From NCBI RefSeq assembly GCF_014648915.1, contig NZ_BMSA01000008.1, positions 124,001 through 188,000 on the forward strand: a stretch of 64,000 bases of DNA, given 5' to 3'. The DNA is from Streptomyces phaeofaciens. GTDB taxonomy: Bacteria > Actinomycetota > Actinomycetes > Streptomycetales > Streptomycetaceae. The first letter of the stretch is position 1, and each line of letters starts with the position of its first letter. Positions 50,613-59,029 of this stretch are shown in pieces. The notes under the pieces are model-generated. The model was not told the origin of the DNA. It saw only the letters and a program-made list of their open reading frames with translations, and made no database searches. The translations under genes were made by a program, and so were the position numbers.

Positions 50613-52310
50613 ATGGTCAGGCGGTACGTGGTCGCACCGCACGGAGGCCGGGGCACCTACGGCGACATCGGCTCCGCCCTGCGCTCCGCCGCGCGCGACC
50701 GGGCGGCCCGGATCGAGATCAGGCCCGGCCGCTACGAGGAGACGCTCGCCGTCCACGGCACGGTCGAGCTGGTCGCGCTCGGCGAGCCGGGCTCCGTGGT
50801 GGTGAGCCCCGCGCAGGGCAGCGCGCTGACCGCCTCCGGGGCGGTGTCCGTACGGGGCCTGGTGCTGGTGGGCCGGGGCGCCGACGCGGTCGACTGCCGG
50901 GCCGGCGCCCTCACCCTCGACGGGGTGGAGGTCCACGCCCACGGCGGGGTCTGTGTGCACGCCCGGCGCGGCACCTCGGTGACGCTGACGAACGGTCAGT
51001 TCCGCTACGGCCGGGTCCTGTTCGCCGGGGCGACCGGCGTCGTCGAGCGGTGCCGGTTCGTGGACGCCGCCGACAACGCCCTCGCGGTGATCGAGGGCGC
51101 CCGGGTCACGGTGCGCGACAGCCGGATCGAGGGCAGCCGGATCCACGGGCTGCGGGTCAGCGACGCGTCGGCCACCGTCACCGGATGCGAGTTCACCCGG
51201 ATCGAGAAGGCGGCCCTCGCCGCGGACACCCGCGCCGAACTCGTCGTCGCGCACTGCACGATCACCGCCGTCCACGCCGACGCGCTCTACTTCCTCGAAC
51301 AGTCCCGGGGCCTGGTGCACGACACGCGGGTCACCGACGCGGAGAACGGGATCTCGGTGGAGAGCGGCGCCGACCCGGTGGTGCGGCGCTGCGTGTTCAC
51401 CGGCTGCCGCGACACCGGCATCAACGTGCAGCCCGCGGGCCGGGGCACGTTCGAGGAGTGCGAGGTCGTCGACGCGGGCGGGGTCTCGGTCTTCTCGACC
51501 GGGGGCGCCACGCCGCGGATCGACGGCTGCCGCATCTCGGGCGGCAATGTGGGCGTGGCCGTCATGGACAAGGGCCGGGGCGACTTCGCGCGGATCGACA
51601 TCGAGCGTCTGACGAGCGTCGCCCTGCGGGTGCGGGACGGGTCCCGGGCCGTGTTCGCGGGGGTGGACGTCCGGCGGTGCGCGGCCGGGCTGGAGGTGCT
51701 CGGCGACCCCTCGACGACGGTCGAGCTGACGGACGCGCGATTCGGTGACTGCTCCATGGCCGCGGTGGCCGCCGGCGGCCGGTCCCGGATCGCACTCCGG
51801 GACGTCCTCGTCCGGGGCGCGCTGCTGGGCTTCGGCTCCGTCGAGGAGGCCCAGCTGCGCCTGCGCGACTGCGCGGCCGCCGGGGTACGGGTGGGTGCCC
51901 TCGCGAGCGGCACCTCGACGTTCGAGGCGCGCGGTCTCGCCGTCACCGACGCGGACGGCGTCGGTCTGCTCGGCCGGGACTCCGCCTTCCTCGACGTGGC
52001 CGCGAGCCGGTTCGCCGACTGCGCGGTGGGGATCGCCGCCCAGGGGGAGAGCCGCGGCCGCGTCGCGGACTGCTCCGTGACGGGGACCGGGAACCAGGCC
52101 GCGCAGCGCAACGGCCTGATCGAACTGGTGTCGCTCGACACCTCCCTGCCCGTCGTCGAGAGCGCCCCCGAGACGGCCGCTCCCCCGCCCGCGACCGTCG
52201 TCAACAACTACTACGGCCCCGTGATCAACGACGCCGTCACCAACTGCCAGTTCTTCTGGAACAACACCCGGGTCATCCAGCGGACCGACCGGAACGGAGC
52301 GGACACATGA
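50613..52310 (+). CDS. Right-handed beta-helix protein with C-terminal NNYxGPV motif
   Basis: A 565-aa cytoplasmic protein (no signal peptide) starting MVRRYVVAPHGGRGTYGDIGSALRSA. About 480 residues are parallel beta-helix repeats of the form VRDSRIEG..IHGLRVSD or VRRCVFTGC.DTGINV. A Pro/Ala-rich linker (APETAAPPPA) leads to the final ~35 residues, with NNYYGPVINDAVTNC then QFFWNNTRVIQ. That tail matches the N-terminus of the next protein (NNYDGPV...VFAWNNDNV). Similar Streptomyces beta-helix proteins often carry an AAA ATPase; here the helix ends in the motif instead. The stop overlaps the next start (ATGA), so both are made together. Confidence 0.85.
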   Translation: MVRRYVVAPHGGRGTYGDIGSALRSAARDRAARIEIRPGRYEETLAVHGTVELVALGEPGSVVVSPAQGSALTASGAVSVRGLVLVGRGADAVDCRAGALTLDGVEVHAHGGVCVHARRGTSVTLTNGQFRYGRVLFAGATGVVERCRFVDAADNALAVIEGARVTVRDSRIEGSRIHGLRVSDASATVTGCEFTRIEKAALAADTRAELVVAHCTITAVHADALYFLEQSRGLVHDTRVTDAENGISVESGADPVVRRCVFTGCRDTGINVQPAGRGTFEECEVVDAGGVSVFSTGGATPRIDGCRISGGNVGVAVMDKGRGDFARIDIERLTSVALRVRDGSRAVFAGVDVRRCAAGLEVLGDPSTTVELTDARFGDCSMAAVAAGGRSRIALRDVLVRGALLGFGSVEEAQLRLRDCAAAGVRVGALASGTSTFEARGLAVTDADGVGLLGRDSAFLDVAASRFADCAVGIAAQGESRGRVADCSVTGTGNQAAQRNGLIELVSLDTSLPVVESAPETAAPPPATVVNNYYGPVINDAVTNCQFFWNNTRVIQRTDRNGADT

Positions 52311-52714
52311 GCGAGCCGCAGCAGGTGAACAACTACGACGGTCCGGTCTTCCACGGACCCGCCTCGGGCAACGTGTTCGCCTGGAACAACGACAACGTCA
52401 CCCTGAACCAGCAGAACAACACCTCCGTCGCCCCCGGCTTCGAGGCCCTGGCCCAGCTGGTGACCGACCTGCGCCGGCGGCTGCCCGACGCCGGCCTCGC
52501 CGACGCGGACCGGGAGGACGCCGACGCGGCGGCCCAGGAGGTGCTCGCGGAGATCACCGGCCCCGACGCCCCCGAGCCGGGCCGGCTGCGCCGCGCCCTG
52601 AACGGCCTCAAGGGAGCCCTCGCCCCGGTCGCGACGGGCGCCGCGGCCGGTGCGACGGTGGGCGCCCAGGAGTGGGCGCAGGAGGCGATCCGGGGTCTCA
52701 CGGGCCTGCTCTGA
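52307..52714 (+). CDS. Small helical protein with N-terminal NNYxGPV (amyloid-like) motif
   Basis: A 135-aa protein. Residues 7-38 carry VNNYDGPVFHGPASG then NVFAWNNDNVTLNQQNN, an Asn/Gly-rich beta-prone motif aligned with the C-terminus of the preceding protein. The rest is helical: EALAQLVTDLRRRL, a charged helix, then GRLRRALNGLKGALAPVATG followed by AAAGATVGAQEWAQEAI, an Ala/Gly-rich amphipathic stretch that could act on membranes. Architecture and coupling resemble bacterial amyloid-signalling effectors, where a short motif templated by a partner activates a C-terminal domain. This function is a hypothesis. Confidence 0.78.
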   Translation: MSEPQQVNNYDGPVFHGPASGNVFAWNNDNVTLNQQNNTSVAPGFEALAQLVTDLRRRLPDAGLADADREDADAAAQEVLAEITGPDAPEPGRLRRALNGLKGALAPVATGAAAGATVGAQEWAQEAIRGLTGLL

Positions 52715-52720
52715 GCCGCC

Positions 52721-52762
52721 GGGACGGCCGGCAGGGCCCTCAGGTGCCCTGCCGGCCGTCCC
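52721..52762. terminator. Bidirectional terminator overlapping the end of dnaK
   Basis: A perfect 16-bp stem (52721-52736 with 52747-52762) with a 10-base loop serves the convergent small motif-protein gene and the dnaK paralogue. Its right arm includes the last codons of dnaK (DGRQGT). Confidence 0.88.
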
Positions 52763-54620
52763 GTTCGTCGTCCACGATCTCCGCGTCGACGACCTGGTCC
52801 TCGTCCTCGGCCGCCCGGTGGTCCTCGGGGGTCCCGGCGTCCTGCGGGGGCCGGGGGCCGGCGTCCTGCGGGGCCTGGGCGTACATCGCCTGGCCCATGC
52901 GCTGACTGACCGCGGCGAGCTTCTCGACGCCCGCCTGCAGGGTGGTGGTGTCGGCCTCGCGCTCCAGCAGGTCCTTGAGCTCGTCGGCCGCGGCGCTCAC
53001 CTCCGCCCGGGTCTCGGCCGGCACCCGCTCCTCGTTCTCCCGGACGAACTTCTCTGTCTGGTAGACGAGTTGCTCGGCCTGGTTGCGGGTCTCGGCGGTC
53101 TCCCGGCGGGCGCGGTCCTCCTCGGCGTACTGCTCCGCCTCGCGCATCATGCGGTCGATGTCGTTCTTGGGCAGCGCCGAGCCGCCGGTCACGGTCATCT
53201 TCTGCTCGCGGCCGGTCGCCAGGTCCTTCGCGGAGACGTGCATGATCCCGTCGGCGTCGATGTCGAAGGCGACCTCGATCTGCGGCACCCCGCGCGGGGC
53301 CGGCGGCAGTCCGGTGAGGTCGAAGACACCGAGCTTCTTGTTGTACGCGGCGATCTCGCGTTCGCCCTGGTAGACCTGGATACCGACGGAGGGCTGGTTG
53401 TCGGCGGCCGTGGTGAAGATCTCCGAACGCCGGGTGGGGATCGTGGTGTTGCGTTCGATCAGCTTCGTCATGATGCCGCCCTTGGTCTCGATGCCGAGGG
53501 ACAGCGGGGTCACGTCCAGGAGCAGGACGTCCTTCACGTCACCGCGGATGACGCCGGCCTGGAGGGCGGCTCCGACGGCCACCACCTCGTCGGGGTTGAC
53601 GCCCTTGTGCGGGTCCTTGCCGGTCAGCTCCCGCACCAGGTCGGTGACGGCGGGCATCCGGGTGGAGCCGCCGACCAGGATGACGTGGTCGATCGCGGAC
53701 AGCTTCACGTTCGCGTCCTTGACCGCCTGGTGGAAGGGGGTACGGCAGCGGTCGAGCAGGTCGGCGGTGAGTTCCTGGAACTGGGCGCGCGTGAGCCTCT
53801 CCTCCAGGTGGAGCGGACCCTGGGCGGTGGCGGTGACATAGGGGAGGTTGACGGCCGTCTCGGAGGACGAGGACAGTTCGATCTTCGCCTTCTCGGCGGC
53901 CTCGCGCAGCCGTTGCACGGCCATCTTGTCGTTGCCCAGGTCGATGCCCTGCTGTCCCTTGAACTTCCGCACGAGGTGCTCGACGACCCGCTGGTCCCAG
54001 TCGTCGCCGCCGAGGTGGGTGTCGCCGTTGGTGGCCTTGACCTCGATGACGCCGTCGCCGATCTCCAGGAGGGAGACGTCGAAGGTGCCGCCGCCGAGGT
54101 CGAAGACGAGGACGGTCTGCTCCTCGCCGCGGTCGAGGCCGTAGGCGAGGGCCGCGGCGGTGGGCTCGTTGACGATGCGCAGCACCTTCAGTCCGGCGAT
54201 CTCCCCGGCCTCCTTGGTGGCCTGGCGCTGGGAGTCGTCGAAGTAGGCGGGCACGGTGATCACCGCGTCGGTGACGTCCTCGCCGAGATAGGCCTCGGCG
54301 TCCCGCTTCAGCTTCTGGAGCACCCGCGCGGACAGCTCCTGGGCCCGGTAGCGGGTGCCGTCCACGGACCCCTGGTCGGGGAACCGCCAGGCCGTGTTCC
54401 CCATGTGCCGTTTGACCGAGCGGGCCGTACGGTCGACGTTGGTCACGGCCTGCCGTTTGGCGACCTCGCCGACGAGCACCTCTCCGTTCTTGGCGAAGGC
54501 CACCACCGACGGGGTGGTCCTGGCGCCCTCCGCGTTGGCGACGACGGCGGGTTCGCCGCCCTCCAGGACGGCGACCACCGAGTTCGTGGTCCCGAGATCG
54601 ATCCCGACCGGACGTCCCAT
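52740..54620 (-). CDS. dnaK: DnaK (Hsp70) chaperone, second copy
   Basis: A 626-aa Hsp70 starting MGRPVGIDLGTTNS. The ATPase domain shows FDLGGGTFDVSLLEIGDGV and HVILVGGSTRMPAV, and the substrate-binding domain VTPLSLGIETKGGIMTKLIERNTTIPTR. The acidic tail ends EDEDQVVDAEIVDDERD. It is not followed by grpE, dnaJ or hspR, and no HAIR-type repeat (CTTGAGT-N7-ACTCAAG) is visible upstream. It is therefore probably a paralogue of the main heat-shock dnaK with separate control. Confidence 0.93.
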   Translation of the reverse strand: MGRPVGIDLGTTNSVVAVLEGGEPAVVANAEGARTTPSVVAFAKNGEVLVGEVAKRQAVTNVDRTARSVKRHMGNTAWRFPDQGSVDGTRYRAQELSARVLQKLKRDAEAYLGEDVTDAVITVPAYFDDSQRQATKEAGEIAGLKVLRIVNEPTAAALAYGLDRGEEQTVLVFDLGGGTFDVSLLEIGDGVIEVKATNGDTHLGGDDWDQRVVEHLVRKFKGQQGIDLGNDKMAVQRLREAAEKAKIELSSSSETAVNLPYVTATAQGPLHLEERLTRAQFQELTADLLDRCRTPFHQAVKDANVKLSAIDHVILVGGSTRMPAVTDLVRELTGKDPHKGVNPDEVVAVGAALQAGVIRGDVKDVLLLDVTPLSLGIETKGGIMTKLIERNTTIPTRRSEIFTTAADNQPSVGIQVYQGEREIAAYNKKLGVFDLTGLPPAPRGVPQIEVAFDIDADGIMHVSAKDLATGREQKMTVTGGSALPKNDIDRMMREAEQYAEEDRARRETAETRNQAEQLVYQTEKFVRENEERVPAETRAEVSAAADELKDLLEREADTTTLQAGVEKLAAVSQRMGQAMYAQAPQDAGPRPPQDAGTPEDHRAAEDEDQVVDAEIVDDERDGRQGT

Positions 54621-54745
54621 CGCTGTCCCCTTCTGCCAGGAGGCCCTCCGCCGGGCCTTGCGCCGGGGAGCCCCGCCCGGCGGCCGTCCGCCCGGGAGGC
54701 TTCCGCGCCGCCGGAGTTCCAGGACAGAACGTGAGCGGTCGGCTG

Positions 54746-55507
54746 TCAATGGGACAGATGTCCCGCCGGGAGCGTGCGGCGCGGTTCCCCGCGCAGTTCC
54801 ACGGCCCGCCGGGGCCGGTCGGTGACCAGGACGTCCACGCGGGTGTCGGCGAGGAAGGTCCGCAGGCCGGCGTCGTCGTTGACCGTCCAGACCATGGTGA
54901 ACAGCCCGTGCCGGGCGGCCCGCCGCAGCACGGTGGCGCGGGCGAGGAGCCGGTGCGCGGCCACCCCGTGCGCCCCGCAGGCGCGCAGCCGGCGCAGCGG
55001 GAACAGTTCGCTCGCCCGGGTCGCGGCCAGCCGGGCCGCGTGGACCTCCCGGCGGTCGCGGCCCAGGGAGAGCACGGTGCGGACGCCGGGGAAGGCCCGG
55101 GTGATCGCGGCGACGGACCGGTCCTCCAGGCTGGTGGCGACGAAGCCGTCCCGGCCGAGCAGGGCGATCGCGCGGTCCATCAGCCGGTGCTCGTAGCCGG
55201 TCTCCTTCAGGTCCAGGTGACCCACGAGCTTCCCGGCGACCAGCGCCATCACGTCCTCGACGACCGGGACGGCGTGTCCGGCGCGCAGGCACAGCTCGGC
55301 GTGGGTGATGCGGTGCAGGGGCGGTCCGGCGGGGCCGCCGGCGCGGGCGTCGTGGTGGACGACGAGGACGCCGTCGGCGGTGCGCCGGACGTCGAACTCG
55401 ACGTACTCGGCGCCACAGGCGAGCGCGTCCTCGTACGCCGCCCAGGTCGCGGCGCCGAAGTGTTCGGTGCCTCCGCGGTGGGCGGAGACGGCGGGGCGGG
55501 GTGGCAC
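54746..55507 (-). CDS. Glycerophosphodiester phosphodiesterase
   Basis: A protein of 253 aa from the GTG (VPPRPAVSAHRGG) preceded by GGGAG; an alternative GTG 11 codons upstream has a poorer site. The HRGG motif, EYVEFDVRRTADGVLVVHHD (metal-binding Glu/Asp and catalytic His) and HLDLKETGYE define the GDPD TIM barrel, and TMVWTVNDDAGLRTFL lies near the end. It hydrolyses glycerophosphodiesters to glycerol-3-phosphate and an alcohol. No signal peptide is seen. Confidence 0.88.
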   Translation of the reverse strand: MPPRPAVSAHRGGTEHFGAATWAAYEDALACGAEYVEFDVRRTADGVLVVHHDARAGGPAGPPLHRITHAELCLRAGHAVPVVEDVMALVAGKLVGHLDLKETGYEHRLMDRAIALLGRDGFVATSLEDRSVAAITRAFPGVRTVLSLGRDRREVHAARLAATRASELFPLRRLRACGAHGVAAHRLLARATVLRRAARHGLFTMVWTVNDDAGLRTFLADTRVDVLVTDRPRRAVELRGEPRRTLPAGHLSH

Positions 55508-55545
55508 GTCATCGGCTCCCGGGCACGGGGCGGGGCGCACCGGGA

Positions 55546-55586
55546 CCGCCGGAACGCCCCGCCCGGGTGGGCGGGGCGTCCGGCGG
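55546..55586. terminator. Terminator after the OsmC gene
   Basis: A stem of 18 pairs with one bulged base (55546-55564 with 55569-55586) and a 4-base loop lies just downstream of the OsmC stop on the minus strand. It sits before the GDPD start. Confidence 0.85.
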
Positions 55587-55600
55587 ACCGGTGGGGCGGG

Positions 55601-56026
55601 TCAGGCGAGCTTGGCCGACAGGGTGATCGTCGTGCCGGTGAGGGCCTGGCTGACCGGGCAGTTCTTCTTGGCGTCCTCGGCGGCGGCGACGAACGCGTCG
55701 TCGTCCAGGCCGGGGACCGTGCCCTCCACGGTGAGGTGGATGCCGGTGATGCCCGTACCCGGCTGGAAGGTCACATCGGCGGAGGTGACGAGCTTGGTGG
55801 GCGGCGTGCCCGCGCCGGCCAGGCCGTGCGAGAGGGCCATGGAGAAGCAGCTGGAGTGGGCGGCGGCGATCAGCTCCTCGGGGCTGGTCTTGCCGTTCGC
55901 CGCCTCGGCGCGCGACGGCCACGACACCGGCTGCTGACCGATGCCGGAGGAGTCGAAGGTGACGACTCCGTTGCCCTCGAGCAGGTTGCCTTCCCAGACG
56001 GTGTGTGCGGAGCGCGTGGTGGCCAC
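55601..56026 (-). CDS. OsmC-family peroxiredoxin
   Basis: A 141-aa protein with a GTG start after AAAGGA; longer in-frame readings lack support. It has VWEGNLLEGNGVVTF, the peroxidatic cysteine in AAAHSSCFSMALSHGL and the second cysteine in KKNCPVSQALTGT. These two cysteines reduce organic hydroperoxides in the OsmC/Ohr fold, and the sequence is closer to OsmC than Ohr. No OhrR-type regulator is adjacent. Confidence 0.88.
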   Translation of the reverse strand: MATTRSAHTVWEGNLLEGNGVVTFDSSGIGQQPVSWPSRAEAANGKTSPEELIAAAHSSCFSMALSHGLAGAGTPPTKLVTSADVTFQPGTGITGIHLTVEGTVPGLDDDAFVAAAEDAKKNCPVSQALTGTTITLSAKLA

Positions 56027-56094
56027 GGTTGTTCCTTTCGCGTGGGTTTCCCGTCGGACGGGTTTCCGTGGGTCCCATCCGATCACACTCTCGC

Positions 56095-57894
56095 TCACCG
56101 CACGCGGAACACCGGCCCCCGGGCCGTGAACGGCAGCCGGGCGCCCTGCGGGACCAGGTAGGCGTGTTCGCGCCGGATCCGCAGGACGTCGCACCAGCCG
56201 TCGGTGATGACCAGGACGGGTGCGCCGGGCGGGAAGTCGTCGGCGCGGTGGAGCAGGTCGATGCCGGGCTGCAAGGCCGTGCCGCCGCGGCCGTGCACCC
56301 GGACCCGGCCCGCGATCTCGGCGACGGGCAGATAGCCGGCGTCGTGCGGTGCGGCGTCGCAGAAGACGACGCGGGCGGCGGGTACGTCGCGGGCCGCGGC
56401 GTAGGAGGCGATGGCGCCGAGGGCCTTGCCGAGGAGGGTGCGGTCCATGGATCCGGAGGTGTCCAGGACGACTCCGAACGTGCAGCGGGGCACCTCCTCG
56501 GGCGGGAACCAGCGGCCGGCGCGCGGGATGTCGGGGGTGGAGGCCTGGCGGCGGGCGGGCCGGGCGTAGGACCGGACCGGCTGCGGCCGGGGGACGAACT
56601 CGTCGAACCAGCGGGCCAGCCGGGCGTCCCAGGGCAGCGGCGGATGGCTGAGGGCGCGGATCTCCTCCACCAGCCCGCCGGGCAGGTATCCGCGTTCCTG
56701 CCGCTCGTGCAGGTCGAAGCCGCGGGCCAGGCCGCGGCGGTACAGGCCGTCGAGGTCGACGTGGTCGCGGGGCGGGCCCAGCGGGGTGCCGAGGATGTCG
56801 CCGGCGCCCCGGCCGCGCAGGGTGGCGAGGCGGCGCATCCGGCGCAGGTCGCCGGCGATGCGGTCGTAGACCTCCTCGGCGGACAGGCCGGCCAGCTCCG
56901 GGTCGTGCAGCAGCCCGTCGGGCATGGTGCCGACCCGCATCTCGCGCAGCCAGCCGTTGATCACGTAGTCGCAGGCGACGTTGAAGAGGTAGGGGTCGCG
57001 GGCGCCGCAGCGGTCACCGTGGCGCAGGGCGGCGTGCAGCATCTCGTGGGCGAGGACGAACCGCCACTCCTCTTCGTCGAGGTGGTACAGCGGGTTGACG
57101 TAGATCTCGCCGGCCTCGGCGTTGACGGCGGCGATCCGGATGCCGTGGGCGCGGGCGAGTTCGGCGTCGGCGACGAGCCGGATGCCGGCCGCGATGCCGC
57201 CGAGCAGCGGGTAGGAGGAGATGAACCAGCTCAGCGCCTGTTCCCAGGGGCGCCTGGGTTCGAGTTCGTCGTGGAGGGAGGCGCGGCGGCCGCCCGCCAT
57301 GTCCATCGCGGCGGACACGGTCCGGGTCAGGGCGGTGGCGAACTCCAGCTGCCGGTCGGGGGGCTGCCCGCCTCGGCGGGTGTCCCAGGGCACCAGCAGC
57401 TGGTCGGGTTCCGGTCCGGCGGTGCCGCAGCGCTGGTTTGCGGCCGGGAGGCCGCTGCGGCGCCAGCGGGCGGCGAGCCGTTCCTCGTCGCCGTCGGGGT
57501 AGGTGAGCGGGTGGTGGTCGGGGGCCGTACCCACCGGGAGCGTCAGCAGGAACCGGTTCACGACGGTGCAGCGGGCCGCGAGGTCGTACCGGTCGGGCTG
57601 GACGCGGCGGCCGCCGGCGGCCGGGAGGTGGCCGAATCCGAGGTGGAGGGCGGCGTGGGCGAGCGACCAGGCCCACACGGCGGGGTCGGCGACCCGGGCC
57701 GGGTGGACGTGCAGGGTGCCGTCGGAGTCGACGCGCAGGAGTCCGTCGCGGGGTGCGAGCACGCAGTCCTCGCCCCGGCAGATACCGAAGGTGACGGCCC
57801 TGAGCGCGGAGTTGCCGCGCATCAGCGTCAGGCCCTGGTCGAACGCCTCTTTCGCGAGGTCCCGCTTCTTCTTCGCGCGGTCGGCCCCGCTCAC
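56095..57894 (-). CDS. VWA-like / metallopeptidase-like protein (DUF2201)
   Basis: A 599-aa protein with a GTG start (VSGADRAKKKRDLAK) overlapping the MoxR stop by four bases. The N-terminal half has a zinc-peptidase-like motif (FVLAHEMLHAALRHGDR). The C-terminal half is VWA-like, with the MIDAS DxSGS in FGVVLDTSGSMDR and VITDGWCD. Proteins of this pair type work with MoxR AAA+ ATPases, probably as metal-binding chaperone or maturation partners. The target is unknown. Confidence 0.85.
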   Translation of the reverse strand: MSGADRAKKKRDLAKEAFDQGLTLMRGNSALRAVTFGICRGEDCVLAPRDGLLRVDSDGTLHVHPARVADPAVWAWSLAHAALHLGFGHLPAAGGRRVQPDRYDLAARCTVVNRFLLTLPVGTAPDHHPLTYPDGDEERLAARWRRSGLPAANQRCGTAGPEPDQLLVPWDTRRGGQPPDRQLEFATALTRTVSAAMDMAGGRRASLHDELEPRRPWEQALSWFISSYPLLGGIAAGIRLVADAELARAHGIRIAAVNAEAGEIYVNPLYHLDEEEWRFVLAHEMLHAALRHGDRCGARDPYLFNVACDYVINGWLREMRVGTMPDGLLHDPELAGLSAEEVYDRIAGDLRRMRRLATLRGRGAGDILGTPLGPPRDHVDLDGLYRRGLARGFDLHERQERGYLPGGLVEEIRALSHPPLPWDARLARWFDEFVPRPQPVRSYARPARRQASTPDIPRAGRWFPPEEVPRCTFGVVLDTSGSMDRTLLGKALGAIASYAAARDVPAARVVFCDAAPHDAGYLPVAEIAGRVRVHGRGGTALQPGIDLLHRADDFPPGAPVLVITDGWCDVLRIRREHAYLVPQGARLPFTARGPVFRVR

Positions 57895-58952
57895 CGCCGC
57901 GCCTCCACCAGCCGGGGCATGTCCCGGGCCGCCTCCACCAGGAACCAGGCGGGCAGCACGGGGTTGCCGTCGGCGTCGGAGGCGATGACGGTCTGGGCGA
58001 CCTCGACGGAGATCTCGGCGAGCTGCACGAGCAGCGACTTGGCGCGGTACGCGGTCTGCCGGCCGTTCGCCGACATGTGTTCCCTGGTGGCGGGGAGTTC
58101 CTTGACGAGCCGGCCGCGGAACGAGTCGGCGAGGTAGTAGAGCAGGTCGCGGTCCTCGACGCGGTGCGGCCAGGAGGCTTCGCCCTTGAGGACGGCGTCG
58201 ATGCCGTACCGGCTGCGGACGATCTTGACGTAGCCGCAGAAGGCGGTGGCGTGCGTGGGCGTCAGCGTGCCGTGGGCGAGGACCCTCAGGGTGTCCTCGT
58301 CGAGGCCTTCGCCGAAGGAGTACAGGGCGTCGGAGAGCATGTGCCAGGAGCGGGGCGTCGAGAACGGCTCCTCGGTCTTCGGCGGCTTGGACCACAGGTG
58401 GTCGGGGCGGTCGGTGAGATGGTCGAGGATCCACGGGTGGATGCCGTGGCCCGCCGCCCAGGCCAGCCAGTCCCTCGGGGAGGCTTCCAGATGGATGTGG
58501 GCGAGGCGGTTGACCAGCGCGGAGGCGATCGGCCGGGCGAGCGCGTTGTCGGTGGCCCGGTTGCCGGCGCCGATCACGATCGAGCCCGCGGGCAGCTGGT
58601 AGCTGCCGATCCGGCGGTCCAGGATCAGCGAGTAGAACGCCTTCTGCACGTCCGGGGTGGCCGCGTTCAGCTCGTCCAGGAACAGACAGTACGGCTCGTC
58701 GCGGGCGATGGCCTCCGGCGGGCAGAACACCGACCGGCCGTCGCGGATCTGCGGGACGCCGATCAGGTCCTCCGGTGCCAGCTGGGTACCGAGCAGGCTC
58801 ACACACTCCAGGCCCAGCGACTCGGCGAACTCCCTGACCAGCGAGGACTTTCCGATGCCGGGTGCGCCCCAGAGGAACACCGGGCGCACGGGGGCGAGGC
58901 CGAGGAGGAGTTCGGGGACGCGGGCGGGGGTGACCGTGACGGCTGCCTGCAA
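57891..58952 (-). CDS. MoxR-family AAA+ ATPase
   Basis: A 353-aa ATPase, probably starting at TTG (MQAAVTVTPARV) behind AAGGAG with 8-base spacing. Walker A is LWGAPGIGKSSLV, Walker B CLFLDELNAAT, sensor 1 VIGAGNRATDN. A C-terminal helical lid follows. It is coupled by overlap (GTGA) to the VWA/metallopeptidase-like protein, the standard MoxR-VWA arrangement. Confidence 0.88.
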   Translation of the reverse strand: MQAAVTVTPARVPELLLGLAPVRPVFLWGAPGIGKSSLVREFAESLGLECVSLLGTQLAPEDLIGVPQIRDGRSVFCPPEAIARDEPYCLFLDELNAATPDVQKAFYSLILDRRIGSYQLPAGSIVIGAGNRATDNALARPIASALVNRLAHIHLEASPRDWLAWAAGHGIHPWILDHLTDRPDHLWSKPPKTEEPFSTPRSWHMLSDALYSFGEGLDEDTLRVLAHGTLTPTHATAFCGYVKIVRSRYGIDAVLKGEASWPHRVEDRDLLYYLADSFRGRLVKELPATREHMSANGRQTAYRAKSLLVQLAEISVEVAQTVIASDADGNPVLPAWFLVEAARDMPRLVEARR

Positions 58953-59029
58953 GGCAGGGGCTCCTTGGGGCTTTCGGGGAGAACGACACCGTCAGTGTGT
59001 GGGTACGGTCCCGTGGCCGCAGCCTATTT

